Below, piece after piece: positions 16,596 through 25,483 of a DNA stretch of 64,000 bases; the first letter of the stretch is position 1, and every line of letters begins with the position of its first letter. Source of the stretch: Klebsiella pneumoniae (GTDB taxonomy: Bacteria; Pseudomonadota; Gammaproteobacteria; Pseudomonadales; UBA5518). Under the pieces are notes generated by a model. The model was not told the DNA's origin, made no database searches, and saw only the letters and a list, made by a program, of their open reading frames with translations. A program made the translations under genes and the position numbers. The stretch spans positions 124,001-188,000 of the forward strand of contig CAMAXE010000001.1 of the NCBI GenBank assembly GCA_945862145.1. Direction: 5' to 3'.

Positions 16596-17634
16596 GAGGC
16601 TCTGGCGCTTGCCGCTTGCGCTGGTGCTCGGCTGCTTGCTGCTGGCCTGTAGCGCGGTAATCGGTATCCGTGGCTGGCTTGATGCCCCGCTGAACCTGCG
16701 TGAGGCCCTGGTGATGGAGATCCCCGAGGGAGGCAACCTCACGAGGTTTGTCTCCAGCCTGCACCAGAGGGGTGTGCTGATGCATCCCGTTGTGTTGCGA
16801 TTTCAGGCCCGCCTCGATGGCGTTGCCAATCGCGTGCGACCGGGTGAATACCAACTCGACCCTGGTCTTACCGCGCGGCAGTTGCTCGCCAAGCTGATAG
16901 CGGGTGGGGTCGTGCAGTACGCCGTCACAGTGGTCGAGGGAACCACGACAGCTGGCATGCTGGATCTTCTGCATGCGCAGCCCAAGCTCCAGAAAACATT
17001 ACTGCCCGGGGCGTCGTCCTCGCTGCTGGCGGAACTCCATTTGGAGGCCCCGGGCGACGGTTCTCCGGAGGGGTTGTTTTTCCCTGATACCTATCATTTC
17101 CACCTCGGCATGACGGATCGCGACCTGTTTCGTCTGTCGCACCGCCGGATGCATGAGATCCTCGAGGCGGAGTGGGCCATGCGCGCACCCGATGTACCCT
17201 ATAAAAACTCCTATGAGGCATTGATCATGGCCTCCCTGATCGAGCGTGAGACGGGTCGTGGCGACGAGCGATCCGCCATTGCCGGCGTGTTTGTGAGGCG
17301 GTTGCATGCAGGTATGTTGCTGCAGACCGATCCGAGCGTGATCTACGGTCTGGGCCAGGCGTTCGATGGCAATCTTACCCGGGTGCACCTGCGTCAGCCG
17401 GGGCCTTACAACACGTACATCAACAGAGGCTTGCCGCCGACGCCGATCGCGCTGCCTGGGCGGGCAGCCATCCATGCGGCATTGCATCCGGCGTCCGGGG
17501 ATGCGCTGTACTTTGTGGCAAGAGGTGACGGGTCACATCAATTCTCCGCAACGCTCGATGCGCATAACCGCGCCGTCCGTCAGTTCCAGCGTTCGCGCCG
17601 TCAGCGGACCGCTGGCCCCACGCAGGAACCCTGA
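16570..17634 (+). CDS. mltG: Endolytic murein transglycosylase MltG
   Basis: Inner-membrane lytic transglycosylase (YceG) that cuts nascent glycan strands and sets their length. 354 residues from ATG 16570 (a GTG lies two codons upstream). It has an N-terminal anchor (about 12-32), a LysM-like domain and a catalytic domain with the Glu in MASLIERET (about 220). GLPPTPIALPG (about 295) is a family hallmark. It is followed directly by tmk. Confidence 0.93.
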   Translation: MSSSSSAPERLWRLPLALVLGCLLLACSAVIGIRGWLDAPLNLREALVMEIPEGGNLTRFVSSLHQRGVLMHPVVLRFQARLDGVANRVRPGEYQLDPGLTARQLLAKLIAGGVVQYAVTVVEGTTTAGMLDLLHAQPKLQKTLLPGASSSLLAELHLEAPGDGSPEGLFFPDTYHFHLGMTDRDLFRLSHRRMHEILEAEWAMRAPDVPYKNSYEALIMASLIERETGRGDERSAIAGVFVRRLHAGMLLQTDPSVIYGLGQAFDGNLTRVHLRQPGPYNTYINRGLPPTPIALPGRAAIHAALHPASGDALYFVARGDGSHQFSATLDAHNRAVRQFQRSRRQRTAGPTQEP

Positions 17635-17637
17635 GTG

Positions 17638-18294
17638 ATGAGCATGACTTCGGTCCGGCGTGGCAGGTTTATCACGGTTGAGGGCGGGGAGGGCGCGGGC
17701 AAGAGCACCCAAATCGACGTGGTCAAGAGGGTTTTAGCGGAGCAGGGGGTGGTGGTGCTCAGCACACGCGAGCCCGGCGGCACCCCGCTTGCCGAGGAGA
17801 TCAGGTCCCTGCTGCTTGCGCCCCGAGCAGAGCCAGTCACGGATCTTGCCGAATTGCTGCTGGTGTTTGCTGCCCGGGCGCAGCATGTAGAGGGTTTCAT
17901 CAAGCCCGCGCTGGCGCGGGGTGACTGGGTGCTGAGCGACAGGTTCATGGACGCAACCTTCGCCTATCAGGGCGCCGGCCGGGGAACGAATTCCGCACTG
18001 ATCGAACGCCTGCGCGAGTTTGTTATCCCGGAGTTCCGCCCCGATTTCACTCTGCTCCTCGACATCCCCGTGTCGCGTGGCATGGAAAGAGTGGGAGAGC
18101 GCGGAGCCCATGACCGCTTTGAGCGTGAGGAGCGGGGTTTTCATGAGCGCGTGCGTGATTGCTACCTCGAAATCGCCTCGTCCGAGCCCGACAGGGTAGA
18201 TCTGATCGATGCCAGCCTGCCATTGACTGATGTCTCGCTGGCTGTTCGTCAGGCGGTGCTCGGGTTTCTCGCGCGTCCGGGAGTCCTGCAGTAA
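17638..18294 (+). CDS. tmk: Thymidylate kinase
   Basis: Phosphorylates dTMP to dTDP. About 218 residues. P-loop EGGEGAGKST (about 15-24), DR motif LSDRFMDATFAYQGAGRG (about 99-116) and LLLDIPVSRGMERVGERG (about 133-150). GTG 17635, ATG 17638 and ATG 17644 are all in frame; ATG 17638 is chosen arbitrarily among them. The stop overlaps the holB start (TAATG). Confidence 0.94.
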   Translation: MSMTSVRRGRFITVEGGEGAGKSTQIDVVKRVLAEQGVVVLSTREPGGTPLAEEIRSLLLAPRAEPVTDLAELLLVFAARAQHVEGFIKPALARGDWVLSDRFMDATFAYQGAGRGTNSALIERLREFVIPEFRPDFTLLLDIPVSRGMERVGERGAHDRFEREERGFHERVRDCYLEIASSEPDRVDLIDASLPLTDVSLAVRQAVLGFLARPGVLQ

Positions 18295-19295
18295 TGGGAT
18301 CGACCGCCTCGCTGGTCGCGCCGTTCCCGTGGCAGAGCACAGACTGGTCCCGATTACTTGCGGATCTGTGCGAGGAGCGTCTCCATCACGCCTTGCTGCT
18401 CTCCGGTCCTTCCGGGATCGGCAAGCGTCTCCTCGCCGAGCGGTTGGCGCGTTCGCTGGTGTGTGCAACGCCTGCAGGGGGTGGCGACTGCGGACAGTGT
18501 CGCGGTTGCAGGCTCATGCAGGCAGGAACGCACCCGGATTGCCTGCGTATCGCCCCTGAGGAGCCAGGCAAGCAGATCCGTATCGCGCAGGTCCGTGAGG
18601 AGTTGATCGATTTCGTTATGCGCACGGCCAGTATTGCCACGCGTAAGGTCGTGCTGATCGAACCCGCAGACGCCATGAACACGGCTACAGCCAACTGCCT
18701 GCTGAAAAGTCTGGAGGAGCCGGCTCCCGGGACCTACTTGCTGTTGGTGACCGACACCCCCGCCCGACTCCTGCCGACCATACGGTCACGCTGTCGCACA
18801 GTGGCCTTGCGGCCGCCGGGCTGGGAGGAGGCGCTGCAGTGGCTCATTGCGCGTCGTGGTGAGGCCAACGCCGAAGACCTGCTGGGCGCCGCATCAGGCC
18901 GCCCCCTCGAGGCTCTGCGTCTCGATGGCACCGATGCACTCCGGCAGTTCGATCGAGCGGCAGATCTGCTGCTGCGCTCGGCTTATCCCGACCCTTGGTA
19001 TTCCGCGCTGGCCGGGGAAGTGGCAGATGTCGATGTGCACCAACTTCTCTCCTGGATGCAGATCTACCTCGGAGATCTCTCACGGTGGATGGCGTGGCCA
19101 GCATCTTCCCGTCTGCCGCGGGCGCTGGCAGTCCATGAGGCCATGCGAACTCGCGTATCGGAGCAGTCGGTGGCGCGCTTGCTTCGCGACACCCTGCGGG
19201 CTGCGCGGGACGCGCGCTCCACCACCAACCCTAACAAAACTCTGTTGCTAGAATCCCTTCTCGCTGGATGGCAGGGCCGGGCGGCGGATGCCTAG
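18294..19295 (+). CDS. holB: DNA polymerase III subunit delta'
   Basis: Clamp-loader subunit. 333 residues. P-loop-like SGPSGIGKR (about 39-47), the zinc module CGQCRGCRLMQAGTHPDC (about 64-81) and LLKSLEEPAPGTYLLLV in the sensor region. It sits in the conserved tmk-holB-pilZ-tatD order. Confidence 0.93.
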   Translation: MGSTASLVAPFPWQSTDWSRLLADLCEERLHHALLLSGPSGIGKRLLAERLARSLVCATPAGGGDCGQCRGCRLMQAGTHPDCLRIAPEEPGKQIRIAQVREELIDFVMRTASIATRKVVLIEPADAMNTATANCLLKSLEEPAPGTYLLLVTDTPARLLPTIRSRCRTVALRPPGWEEALQWLIARRGEANAEDLLGAASGRPLEALRLDGTDALRQFDRAADLLLRSAYPDPWYSALAGEVADVDVHQLLSWMQIYLGDLSRWMAWPASSRLPRALAVHEAMRTRVSEQSVARLLRDTLRAARDARSTTNPNKTLLLESLLAGWQGRAADA

Positions 19296-19370
19296 GAATG
19301 GTCTATAGCCAAACGGCTGACGACTGACTACTCTTGGGACACATGTATTGATTGATGTTCCGGCTAACGC

Positions 19371-19721
19371 ATGAATTCGCCGCAAGCGACCCGCAACGGT
19401 ATCTTGTCCCTGACTATCAAGGACAAGGCGGTTCTTTACGCTGCGTACATGCCGTTTCTGCAGCATGGGGGGCTTTTCATCCCCACCAACAAGCCCTACC
19501 GCATCGGGGATGAGGTGTTCATGCTCCTCAATCTCATGGACGAGCCGGAGAAGATCCCGGTCGCTGGCAAGGTCGTCTGGGTTACGCCGCGGCGGGCACA
19601 GGGTAACCGCGCCTCCGGTATCGGTGTGCAGTTCAACGCGCAGGACGACACCGCGTCACGAAAGATAGAGACCTATCTAGCCGGCGCGCTCGAGTCGGAG
19701 CGGCCTACGCATACCATATAG
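19371..19721 (+). CDS. pilZ: PilZ-domain type IV pilus protein
   Basis: 116-residue protein required for type IV pilus assembly in pseudomonads, where it bridges PilB and FimX. The domain is the non-canonical kind: the c-di-GMP-binding RxxxR and D/NxSxxG motifs are missing (the N-terminus reads GILSLTIKDKAVLYAAYMPF), so it should not bind the nucleotide itself. It is preceded by a 75-nt gap after holB. A perfect GGAAGC-CTT-GCTTCC hairpin begins at its stop codon (19721-19735). Confidence 0.9.
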   Translation: MNSPQATRNGILSLTIKDKAVLYAAYMPFLQHGGLFIPTNKPYRIGDEVFMLLNLMDEPEKIPVAGKVVWVTPRRAQGNRASGIGVQFNAQDDTASRKIETYLAGALESERPTHTI

Positions 19722-19758
19722 GAAGCCTTGCTTCCCCGTGGATTCGGTCGCACCAGCC

Positions 19759-20547
19759 ATGCTCATAGACAGCCATTGTCATCTCGATTACCTCGAGGAT
19801 CCGCGCCACGGCATGCGGGTCGAAGACGTGCTTTTGCGCGCCGCCGAGGCGGGCGTAGGCCACATGCTCTCCGTCGCGGTCGATCGCGGCAACATACCCA
19901 AAGTTCTGGCGCATGCCGCGATGTATTCCCAGGTTTCCGCCTCCGTGGGTATCCATCCCGGATCCTGTGCCGATTCCTTGCCTATCGAAGAGTCCGAGTT
20001 GCTAGAGCTAGCCGCCGCGCCCTCGGTTGTTGCGATAGGCGAAACCGGTCTCGATTATCACTACGGTGAGCAGAGCGCCGAGATCCAGCGTCACAGCTTT
20101 GCCGTGCATCTCCGTGCGGCCTCACGGGCAGGCCTGCCGGTGATCGTACATACCCGCGAGGCCGTTGATGACACCCTGCGCCTGATGGAAGAACACGCCG
20201 ATCGCCGGTTTGGCGGCGTGATGCATTGTTTTACCGAATCGGTTGCCATGGCGCTTGCTGCCATCGAGATGAATTTCTTCATTTCATTTTCCGGCATCGT
20301 GACGTTCCGTAATGCGGATGCGTTGCGGGATGTCGTGCGGGCGGTGCCTCTGGAGCGCCTCCTGGTGGAGACCGATTCCCCGTATCTGGCGCCAGTACCT
20401 TTCCGGGGTCGGAGCAACGAACCGGCCTTCGTCGCACGCGTAGCGGAGGTCGTGGCCGAGTTGAAAGGCGTACCGCTGGCGACGCTCATCGAGGAGACCG
20501 GTCAAAATTTCCAGCGCCTGTTCCCCCGAGCCAGGCTCCCGGTCTGA
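19759..20547 (+). CDS. tatD: TatD-family metal-dependent deoxyribonuclease
   Basis: TIM-barrel amidohydrolase-fold nuclease of DNA repair and quality control. About 262 residues. Metal ligands are in DSHCHLDYLE (first His pair), GETGLDYHYG, VIVHTREA, MHCFTES and ETDSPYLAP. The start is given at ATG 19759 (MLIDSHCHL). A GTG at 19738 with AGGAAG 12 nt upstream would add seven residues and is possible. It is the last gene of the yceD-tatD block. Confidence 0.92.
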   Translation: MLIDSHCHLDYLEDPRHGMRVEDVLLRAAEAGVGHMLSVAVDRGNIPKVLAHAAMYSQVSASVGIHPGSCADSLPIEESELLELAAAPSVVAIGETGLDYHYGEQSAEIQRHSFAVHLRAASRAGLPVIVHTREAVDDTLRLMEEHADRRFGGVMHCFTESVAMALAAIEMNFFISFSGIVTFRNADALRDVVRAVPLERLLVETDSPYLAPVPFRGRSNEPAFVARVAEVVAELKGVPLATLIEETGQNFQRLFPRARLPV

Positions 20548-20596
20548 GTCCTGCAACCCTCTGCGGTTCGGGTGGCCGTGACGGCGGGCAGACTCG

Positions 20597-20602
20597 TATA
20601 AT
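20597..20602 (+). promoter_or_regulatory. -10 element before fieF
   Basis: Perfect TATAAT in CTCGTATAATCTCC, about 43 nt before the fieF ATG. No convincing -35 lies 16-18 nt upstream, so an activator may be needed. A GCAGC-GTT-GCTGC hairpin (20623-20635) follows in the leader. Confidence 0.45.
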
Positions 20603-20645
20603 CTCCTAGGTTTCCCCTTAAAGCAGCGTTGCTGCGGTCAGCACT

Positions 20646-21578
20646 ATGTCCACGATTCCGGACCCCAGGGGCCTGCGCTGGTTGCTCGCGGCGACCTACG
20701 CATCGGTTGCGGTTGCCTTCGTGTTGATAGCGGCAAAGGCCGTTGCCTGGTACCTCACCGACTCTGCGAGTCTGCTGGGTTCGTTACTCGATTCGGTCAT
20801 GGATTCTATGGCGTCGCTGGTCAACATGGTGGCGGTGCGTTATTCCATCAAGCCTGCCGATGACGATCACCGTTTCGGCCACGGTAAGGCCGAATCGCTC
20901 GCGGCTCTCGCCCAGTCGGGATTCATCCTGGCCTCTTCGATACTGCTCCTGGTTCATTGCGCAGAGCGCCTGTCGACACCGCAGGAGCACATGATCGAGC
21001 ACGCTGGAGTTGGTCTTGCGGTGACCGGCTTTGCCCTGTTGAGTACCCTTGCGCTGGTGGCCTTGCAGACCCACGCAATCCGCCTGACCGGCTCCACGGC
21101 CATCCGCGCTGACAGCCTGCACTACAAATCCGACATCCTGCTCAACCTTACGGTGATCGTGGCTCTGGTGGGCGCCTCCTACGGCTACGCCCATATCGAT
21201 GCATTGCTGGGGACGGCGATAGCGTTCTATCTGGCCTATGGGGCTTGGCGAATCGGCTGGGAAGCCTTTGATATGTTGATGGACCGCCAACTGCCGCCGG
21301 AAGTGGACAGCGAAATCCTCGCCCTGGCGCTGGCGCACCGCGAGGTACTGGGGGTGCACGATTTACGCACTCGCCGGTCGGGGAATCGCTACGTGATCCA
21401 GCTGCATCTGGAGTTCGCCGATGAGACGCTGCTTCTGGCTGCCCACAAGGTTGCCGATGACGTGGAGGCCGCCATGGCAGCACGTTTTCCGGGCGCAGAT
21501 ATCTTGATCCATCAGGACCCTCAGGCAGCCGTGGAGGCCGAGCGTTACGCAGGCCGGTCGGCGCCTGCAGCCGACTGA
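20646..21578 (+). CDS. fieF: Cation diffusion facilitator, FieF-like
   Basis: Inner-membrane proton-coupled exporter of Zn2+/Fe2+. 310 residues with six predicted membrane helices and a cytoplasmic C-terminal domain. The transport-site Asp pair is in LLDSVMDSM (about 49 and 53) and the His/Asp pair in LHYKSDIL (about 158 and 162): the D-D-H-D set of FieF. The loop motif DDDHRFGHGKAE (about 73-84) is typical of the family. Metal specificity cannot be fixed from sequence. Confidence 0.9.
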   Translation: MSTIPDPRGLRWLLAATYASVAVAFVLIAAKAVAWYLTDSASLLGSLLDSVMDSMASLVNMVAVRYSIKPADDDHRFGHGKAESLAALAQSGFILASSILLLVHCAERLSTPQEHMIEHAGVGLAVTGFALLSTLALVALQTHAIRLTGSTAIRADSLHYKSDILLNLTVIVALVGASYGYAHIDALLGTAIAFYLAYGAWRIGWEAFDMLMDRQLPPEVDSEILALALAHREVLGVHDLRTRRSGNRYVIQLHLEFADETLLLAAHKVADDVEAAMAARFPGADILIHQDPQAAVEAERYAGRSAPAAD

Positions 21579-21689
21579 GTGCTCGGGCAATCCTCCACAC
21601 CGGGATCAACCCCGTCTGGATGCGCCGGCTTTCATCGGGTATAACGCTTCCCCGCGATTGGAGAATGCTCTCTCGCGGAGTACCCCCGG

Positions 21690-21774
21690 GCGAAAGTGGC
21701 GGAACTGGTAGACGCGCTGGATTTAGGTTCCAGTGCCGCAAGGCGTGAGAGTTCGAGTCTCTTCTTTCGCACCA
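21690..21774 (+). tRNA. leuW: tRNA-Leu(TAG)
   Basis: Class II tRNA: acceptor GCGAAAG/CTTTCGC, D-arm GGCGGAACTGGTAGACGC, anticodon loop TTTAGGT (anticodon TAG), variable arm TGCCGCAAGGCGT, T-arm GAGTTCGAGTC and encoded CCA (21772-21774). It lies upstream of tig, a common position for this tRNA. Confidence 0.96.
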
Positions 21775-21782
21775 TGGGGTAC

Positions 21783-21800
21783 TCGACGCCGGGGCGTCGA
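21783..21800 (+). terminator. Hairpin after tRNA-Leu
   Basis: Perfect TCGACGC-CGGG-GCGTCGA stem-loop 9 nt after the tRNA CCA. It lacks a T-run. It could be a weak terminator or a 3'-processing element. Confidence 0.45.
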
Positions 21801-21988
21801 TCGCGTGCTAGACTCGCGGGCCCCGGGCGGTTTCCGGCGGCGTGAGTGGGGTGTCTGCACATGGCAGATTTCCCTGGGGCATTCGGGAGTGTGACAGGTC
21901 GCTGGCAGTGCAGTGCACCAGCGAGCACTGTTCGTCGTATCCGTAACATTCAAGCATTTATCGGCAGAATCATGAGGGGGACTGCAGC

Positions 21989-23314
21989 ATGCAGGTTTCG
22001 GTTGAGATCACCTCAGGGTTGGGCCGGCGCCTGACCATCGGTGTCCCCGCAGAGCGGATCGAGGCGGAGGTCAACTCCCGACTCGAGAAGGCGTCGCGGA
22101 ACATTCGCCTGAAAGGTTTTCGGCAGGGTCGCATCCCGATGAAGGTCGTTCGCCAACGTTTTGGCGCAGGCGTTCGTCAGGAGGTTCTGGGTGAAGTCAT
22201 GACGCAGACCTTCTACGAAGCGGTCCGTCAGGAAGACCTTCGCCCTGCGGGGCAGCCGACCATCGAGCCACGATCCCTCACCACGGGGCGTGATCTGGAG
22301 TTCACCGCGACCTTCGAGGTGTATCCGGAGGTCGATCTCGTCGAGTTCTCCCTCCTGCGCATCGAGAAGCCGCAGTCGGGCGTGCAGGACGCCGATGTCG
22401 ATCGCATGATCGACGTACTGCGCAATCAGCAAGCGTCCTGGGAAACGGTAGAGCGTGCTGCTGCAGATGGTGATCGCGTCAATATCGACTTCACGGGCCG
22501 TCGCGACGGCGAGGTTTTCGAGGGCGGTTCGGCAACCGGCACTGATCTCCAACTCGGCTCTGGCAGGATGGTGCCCGGTTTCGAAGCCGGCATCGTGGGG
22601 ATCTCGCCCGGTGAAGCCCGTATCGTCGCGCTCACCATGCCCGAGGCCTATCACGCCGAGGCCCTGAAGGGTGCTGCGGTCGAATTCGAGATAACGGCCA
22701 ACTCGGTCTCCGAGAAGCGCCTGCCCGAACTCAACGATGCGTTTTTTGCCCGCTACGGCGTGGTTGAGGGCGACATGGATGCGTTCCGCGTGGAAGTGCG
22801 CAACAACATGGAGCGGGAGTTGCGGCAAGCATTGCGGAACAAGTTGAAGGGACGTGTTCTGGAGGCGCTGTTCGAGCGTACCGAGGTCGAGGTTCCCAAC
22901 TCCCTGGTTGCTCAGGAAATAGAAGGGCTGCGCCGGCAGGCGGTGCGGCAGTTCGGTGGGGATGCATCCCGGTTTGACGCCTCTATGCTCCCCGATGACA
23001 TGTTCCGCGCCCAGGCCATTCGCCGCGTTTCGCTCGGCTTGCTGCTCGGTGAGGTGATCCGGCGCGAGAGCCTCAAGGCAGATCCTGCGCGGGTCAGGAG
23101 AATGGTCGAGGAGACCGCCTCGACCTATGAGGAACCGCAAGAGGTGATCAACTGGTATTACGGTAACCGCGAGCAGTTGGCTTCCATCGAGGCGGTGGCG
23201 CTGGAAGATCAGGTGATAGACCTGATCCTCGAGCGGGCCACGGTCACGGAGATCGATTGCTCGTACGAAGATGCCCTTCGGGCCGATCCTCCCAAAGCGA
23301 CGACCGCGTCCTGA
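21989..23314 (+). CDS. tig: Trigger factor
   Basis: Ribosome-bound chaperone and prolyl isomerase. 441 residues. The N-terminal ribosome-binding domain has the GFRQGRIP loop (about 43-50). The FKBP domain (about 160-245) reads [12 protein letters not shown]. The C-terminal chaperone arms begin at about residue 250. It heads the tig-clpP-clpX-lon run. The 214-nt gap from the tRNA holds the hairpin above and no recognisable gene. Confidence 0.95.
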   Translation: MQVSVEITSGLGRRLTIGVPAERIEAEVNSRLEKASRNIRLKGFRQGRIPMKVVRQRFGAGVRQEVLGEVMTQTFYEAVRQEDLRPAGQPTIEPRSLTTGRDLEFTATFEVYPEVDLVEFSLLRIEKPQSGVQDADVDRMIDVLRNQQASWETVERAAADGDRVNIDFTGRRDGEVFEGGSATGTDLQLGSGRMVPGFEAGIVGISPGEARIVALTMPEAYHAEALKGAAVEFEITANSVSEKRLPELNDAFFARYGVVEGDMDAFRVEVRNNMERELRQALRNKLKGRVLEALFERTEVEVPNSLVAQEIEGLRRQAVRQFGGDASRFDASMLPDDMFRAQAIRRVSLGLLLGEVIRRESLKADPARVRRMVEETASTYEEPQEVINWYYGNREQLASIEAVALEDQVIDLILERATVTEIDCSYEDALRADPPKATTAS

Positions 23315-23343
23315 TAACCCCGCACCAACTCCGGAGCTGCGTC

Positions 23344-23976
23344 ATGTCCAGTCGATTCCAGTCCCCGTCGAGCCCCGTGACCGCGCTTGGCCTGGTGCCG
23401 ATCGTAGTCGAGCAGACCGCGCGCGGGGAGCGGTCATACGACATCTTTTCGCGCCTGCTGAAGGAGAGGGTGATTTTCATCGTCGGTGCCATTGAGGACC
23501 ATATGGCGAACCTCGTGGTGGCGCAATTGCTGTTTCTCGAGTCCGAGAACCCGGACAAGGATATCCATCTCTATATCAACTCACCCGGGGGTTCGGTGAC
23601 CGCTGGGCTATCTATCTACGACACCATGCAGTTCATCAAACCTGATGTGAGCACCATGTGCGTGGGGCAGGCGGCAAGCATGGGAGCGTTCCTCTTGGCT
23701 GGCGGAGCCTCTGGCAAGCGTTTCGCGCTGCCCAACTCGAGAATCATGATCCACCAGCCCAGTGGCGGCGCGCATGGCCAGGCCTCGGACATCGACATCC
23801 ACGCACGCGAGATCCTTGTGATCCGCGAGCGACTGAACAAGCTGCTTGCCGAGCACACCGGCCAGACAGTCGAGGCCGTGGCTCGGGATACGGAACGGGA
23901 CAACTTCATGAACCCCGAGCGTGCCAAGGAGTACGGCATCATCGACGAGGTTCTCGGGCGTCGCCCGGGCAAGTGA
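23344..23976 (+). CDS. clpP: ATP-dependent Clp protease proteolytic subunit
   Basis: Serine peptidase that forms the tetradecameric barrel used by ClpX. 210 residues from ATG 23344. The catalytic Ser is in GQAASMGAF (about 111), His in MIHQPSGG (about 136) and Asp in TERDNFM (about 185). It lies 29 nt after tig. Confidence 0.96.
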   Translation: MSSRFQSPSSPVTALGLVPIVVEQTARGERSYDIFSRLLKERVIFIVGAIEDHMANLVVAQLLFLESENPDKDIHLYINSPGGSVTAGLSIYDTMQFIKPDVSTMCVGQAASMGAFLLAGGASGKRFALPNSRIMIHQPSGGAHGQASDIDIHAREILVIRERLNKLLAEHTGQTVEAVARDTERDNFMNPERAKEYGIIDEVLGRRPGK

Positions 23977-24089
23977 GCCCCGATACCAATTTGGCGGAGG
24001 CCTGCTATGCTTCTGGCGTGCGGGCCCGAAGGGTCGGCCGGGGCAGGTGACAAGGCGCCGGACAGCCCCCATAACCTCGCGGAGACGGA

Positions 24090-25364
24090 ATGACGAAGGA
24101 TAGCGGCGGCGACAAGAGCAAACTCCTGTATTGCTCTTTCTGTGGCAAGAGTCAGCATGAGGTCCGCAAGCTGATCGCGGGCCCATCCGTGTTCATTTGT
24201 GATGAGTGCGTTGACCTGTGCAACGACATCATTCGCGAAGAAGTCCAGGAATCGGCCGGCCAAGCCGGCAAGGGAAAGCTGCCGCGCCCACGCGAGATCT
24301 GCCAGACACTCGACGAGTACGTGATCGGTCAGAACCACGCCAAGAAAGTGCTTTCCGTCGCCGTCTACAACCATTACAAGCGCCTTCGCGTCGGCGAACG
24401 CTCGCGCGACGACGTCGAACTCGGCAAGAGCAACATCCTGCTCGTAGGGCCCACGGGAAGCGGCAAAACGCTACTCGCAGAGACCCTGGCCCGTATGCTC
24501 GATGTGCCCTTTACCATCGCTGATGCAACCACACTCACCGAAGCCGGTTATGTGGGCGAGGACGTTGAGAACATCATCCAGAAGCTGCTGCAAAAGGCTG
24601 ATTACGACGTCGAGAAGGCCCAGATGGGCATCGTCTATATCGATGAAATCGACAAGATTTCCCGCAAGTCAGAGAACCCCAGCATCACCCGCGATGTGTC
24701 CGGCGAAGGCGTGCAGCAGGCCTTGTTGAAGCTGATCGAGGGTACAGTGGCCTCGGTTCCTCCGCAGGGTGGTCGCAAACATCCTCAGCAGGAGTTCCTG
24801 CAGGTTGACACCTCGAACATCCTGTTCATCTGCGGTGGTGCGTTCGCCGGCCTCGAGAAGATCATCCGCGATCGGTCGGAGAAGAGCGGCATTGGTTTCT
24901 CTGCGTCCATCAAGGGCAAGGACGAGGCAAAAAATATCAGCCAACTGCTGCGTGAACTCGAGCCCGAAGACCTGATCCGGTATGGTCTTATCCCCGAGTT
25001 CGTCGGGCGTCTTCCGGTGGTGGCGACGCTCGAGGAGCTTGATCACGCAGCGCTCATCCAGATCCTCACCGAACCCAAGAACTCGCTGACGCGGCAGTTC
25101 CGCAAGCTCTTTGATATGGAAGGTGTGGAGCTCGATTTCCGCGAGGACGGCTTGCGGGCGATCGCCGAAAAAGCCCTGGCACGCAAGACCGGTGCCCGCG
25201 GGCTGAGATCCATTCTTGAGTCAGTTCTGCTCGAGACCATGTTCGAGATCCCGTCGGAGCGCGATGTGACCAAGGTCGTCATCGACGAGTCGGTCATCAA
25301 GGGCGACTCCGAGCCCCTCAAGGTCTATCAGTCGCAGCCCGCCAAGGCCGCACCGGCCGAATGA
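24090..25364 (+). CDS. clpX: ATP-dependent Clp protease ATP-binding subunit ClpX
   Basis: Hexameric AAA+ unfoldase for ClpP. 424 residues. N-terminal zinc-binding domain with CSFC and CDEC (about 15-18 and 37-40), Walker A GPTGSGKT (about 120), the pore loop GYVGED (about 153), Walker B IVYIDEID, and sensor/arginine residues in the conserved C-terminal part. A TGCTATGCT extended -10-like element lies in the gap upstream (24001-24012), so it may have its own promoter besides read-through from clpP. Confidence 0.96.
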   Translation: MTKDSGGDKSKLLYCSFCGKSQHEVRKLIAGPSVFICDECVDLCNDIIREEVQESAGQAGKGKLPRPREICQTLDEYVIGQNHAKKVLSVAVYNHYKRLRVGERSRDDVELGKSNILLVGPTGSGKTLLAETLARMLDVPFTIADATTLTEAGYVGEDVENIIQKLLQKADYDVEKAQMGIVYIDEIDKISRKSENPSITRDVSGEGVQQALLKLIEGTVASVPPQGGRKHPQQEFLQVDTSNILFICGGAFAGLEKIIRDRSEKSGIGFSASIKGKDEAKNISQLLRELEPEDLIRYGLIPEFVGRLPVVATLEELDHAALIQILTEPKNSLTRQFRKLFDMEGVELDFREDGLRAIAEKALARKTGARGLRSILESVLLETMFEIPSERDVTKVVIDESVIKGDSEPLKVYQSQPAKAAPAE

Positions 25365-25369
25365 TCCAC

Positions 25370-25392
25370 GGGCTACGGTCACACCGTAGCCC
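25370..25392 (+). terminator. Perfect hairpin after clpX
   Basis: 10-bp perfect stem GGGCTACGGT/ACCGTAGCCC with a 3-nt CAC loop, directly after the clpX stop. Only TT follows, so termination without a strong U-tract or with Rho help is likely. It separates clpX from the lon promoter. Confidence 0.6.
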
Positions 25393-25407
25393 TTCGCGTC
25401 GAAGCAT

Positions 25408-25436
25408 CTTGTAGAATCCCGCCAGAGCCCCCATAT
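25408..25436 (+). promoter_or_regulatory. Sigma-32-like (heat-shock) promoter for lon
   Basis: CTTGTAG (25408-25414), 15-nt spacer, CCCATAT (25430-25436), preceded by two further C. This matches the heat-shock consensus CTTGAAA-N11-16-CCCATNT at the key positions. It predicts a start near 25443, about 40 nt before the lon ATG. lon is sigma-32-dependent in E. coli. Confidence 0.65.
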
Positions 25437-25483
25437 AAGGTGGCTCTGAACCATCGTGCGCCCGACCAGGCGAGGAGTTCCGT

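Noticed and set aside
19721-19735. GGAAGC-CTT-GCTTCC hairpin after pilZ as a terminator
   Set aside because: The stem is only 6 bp, it overlaps the pilZ stop and is followed by CCGTG, and tatD starts within 25 nt; more likely a coupling structure or chance.
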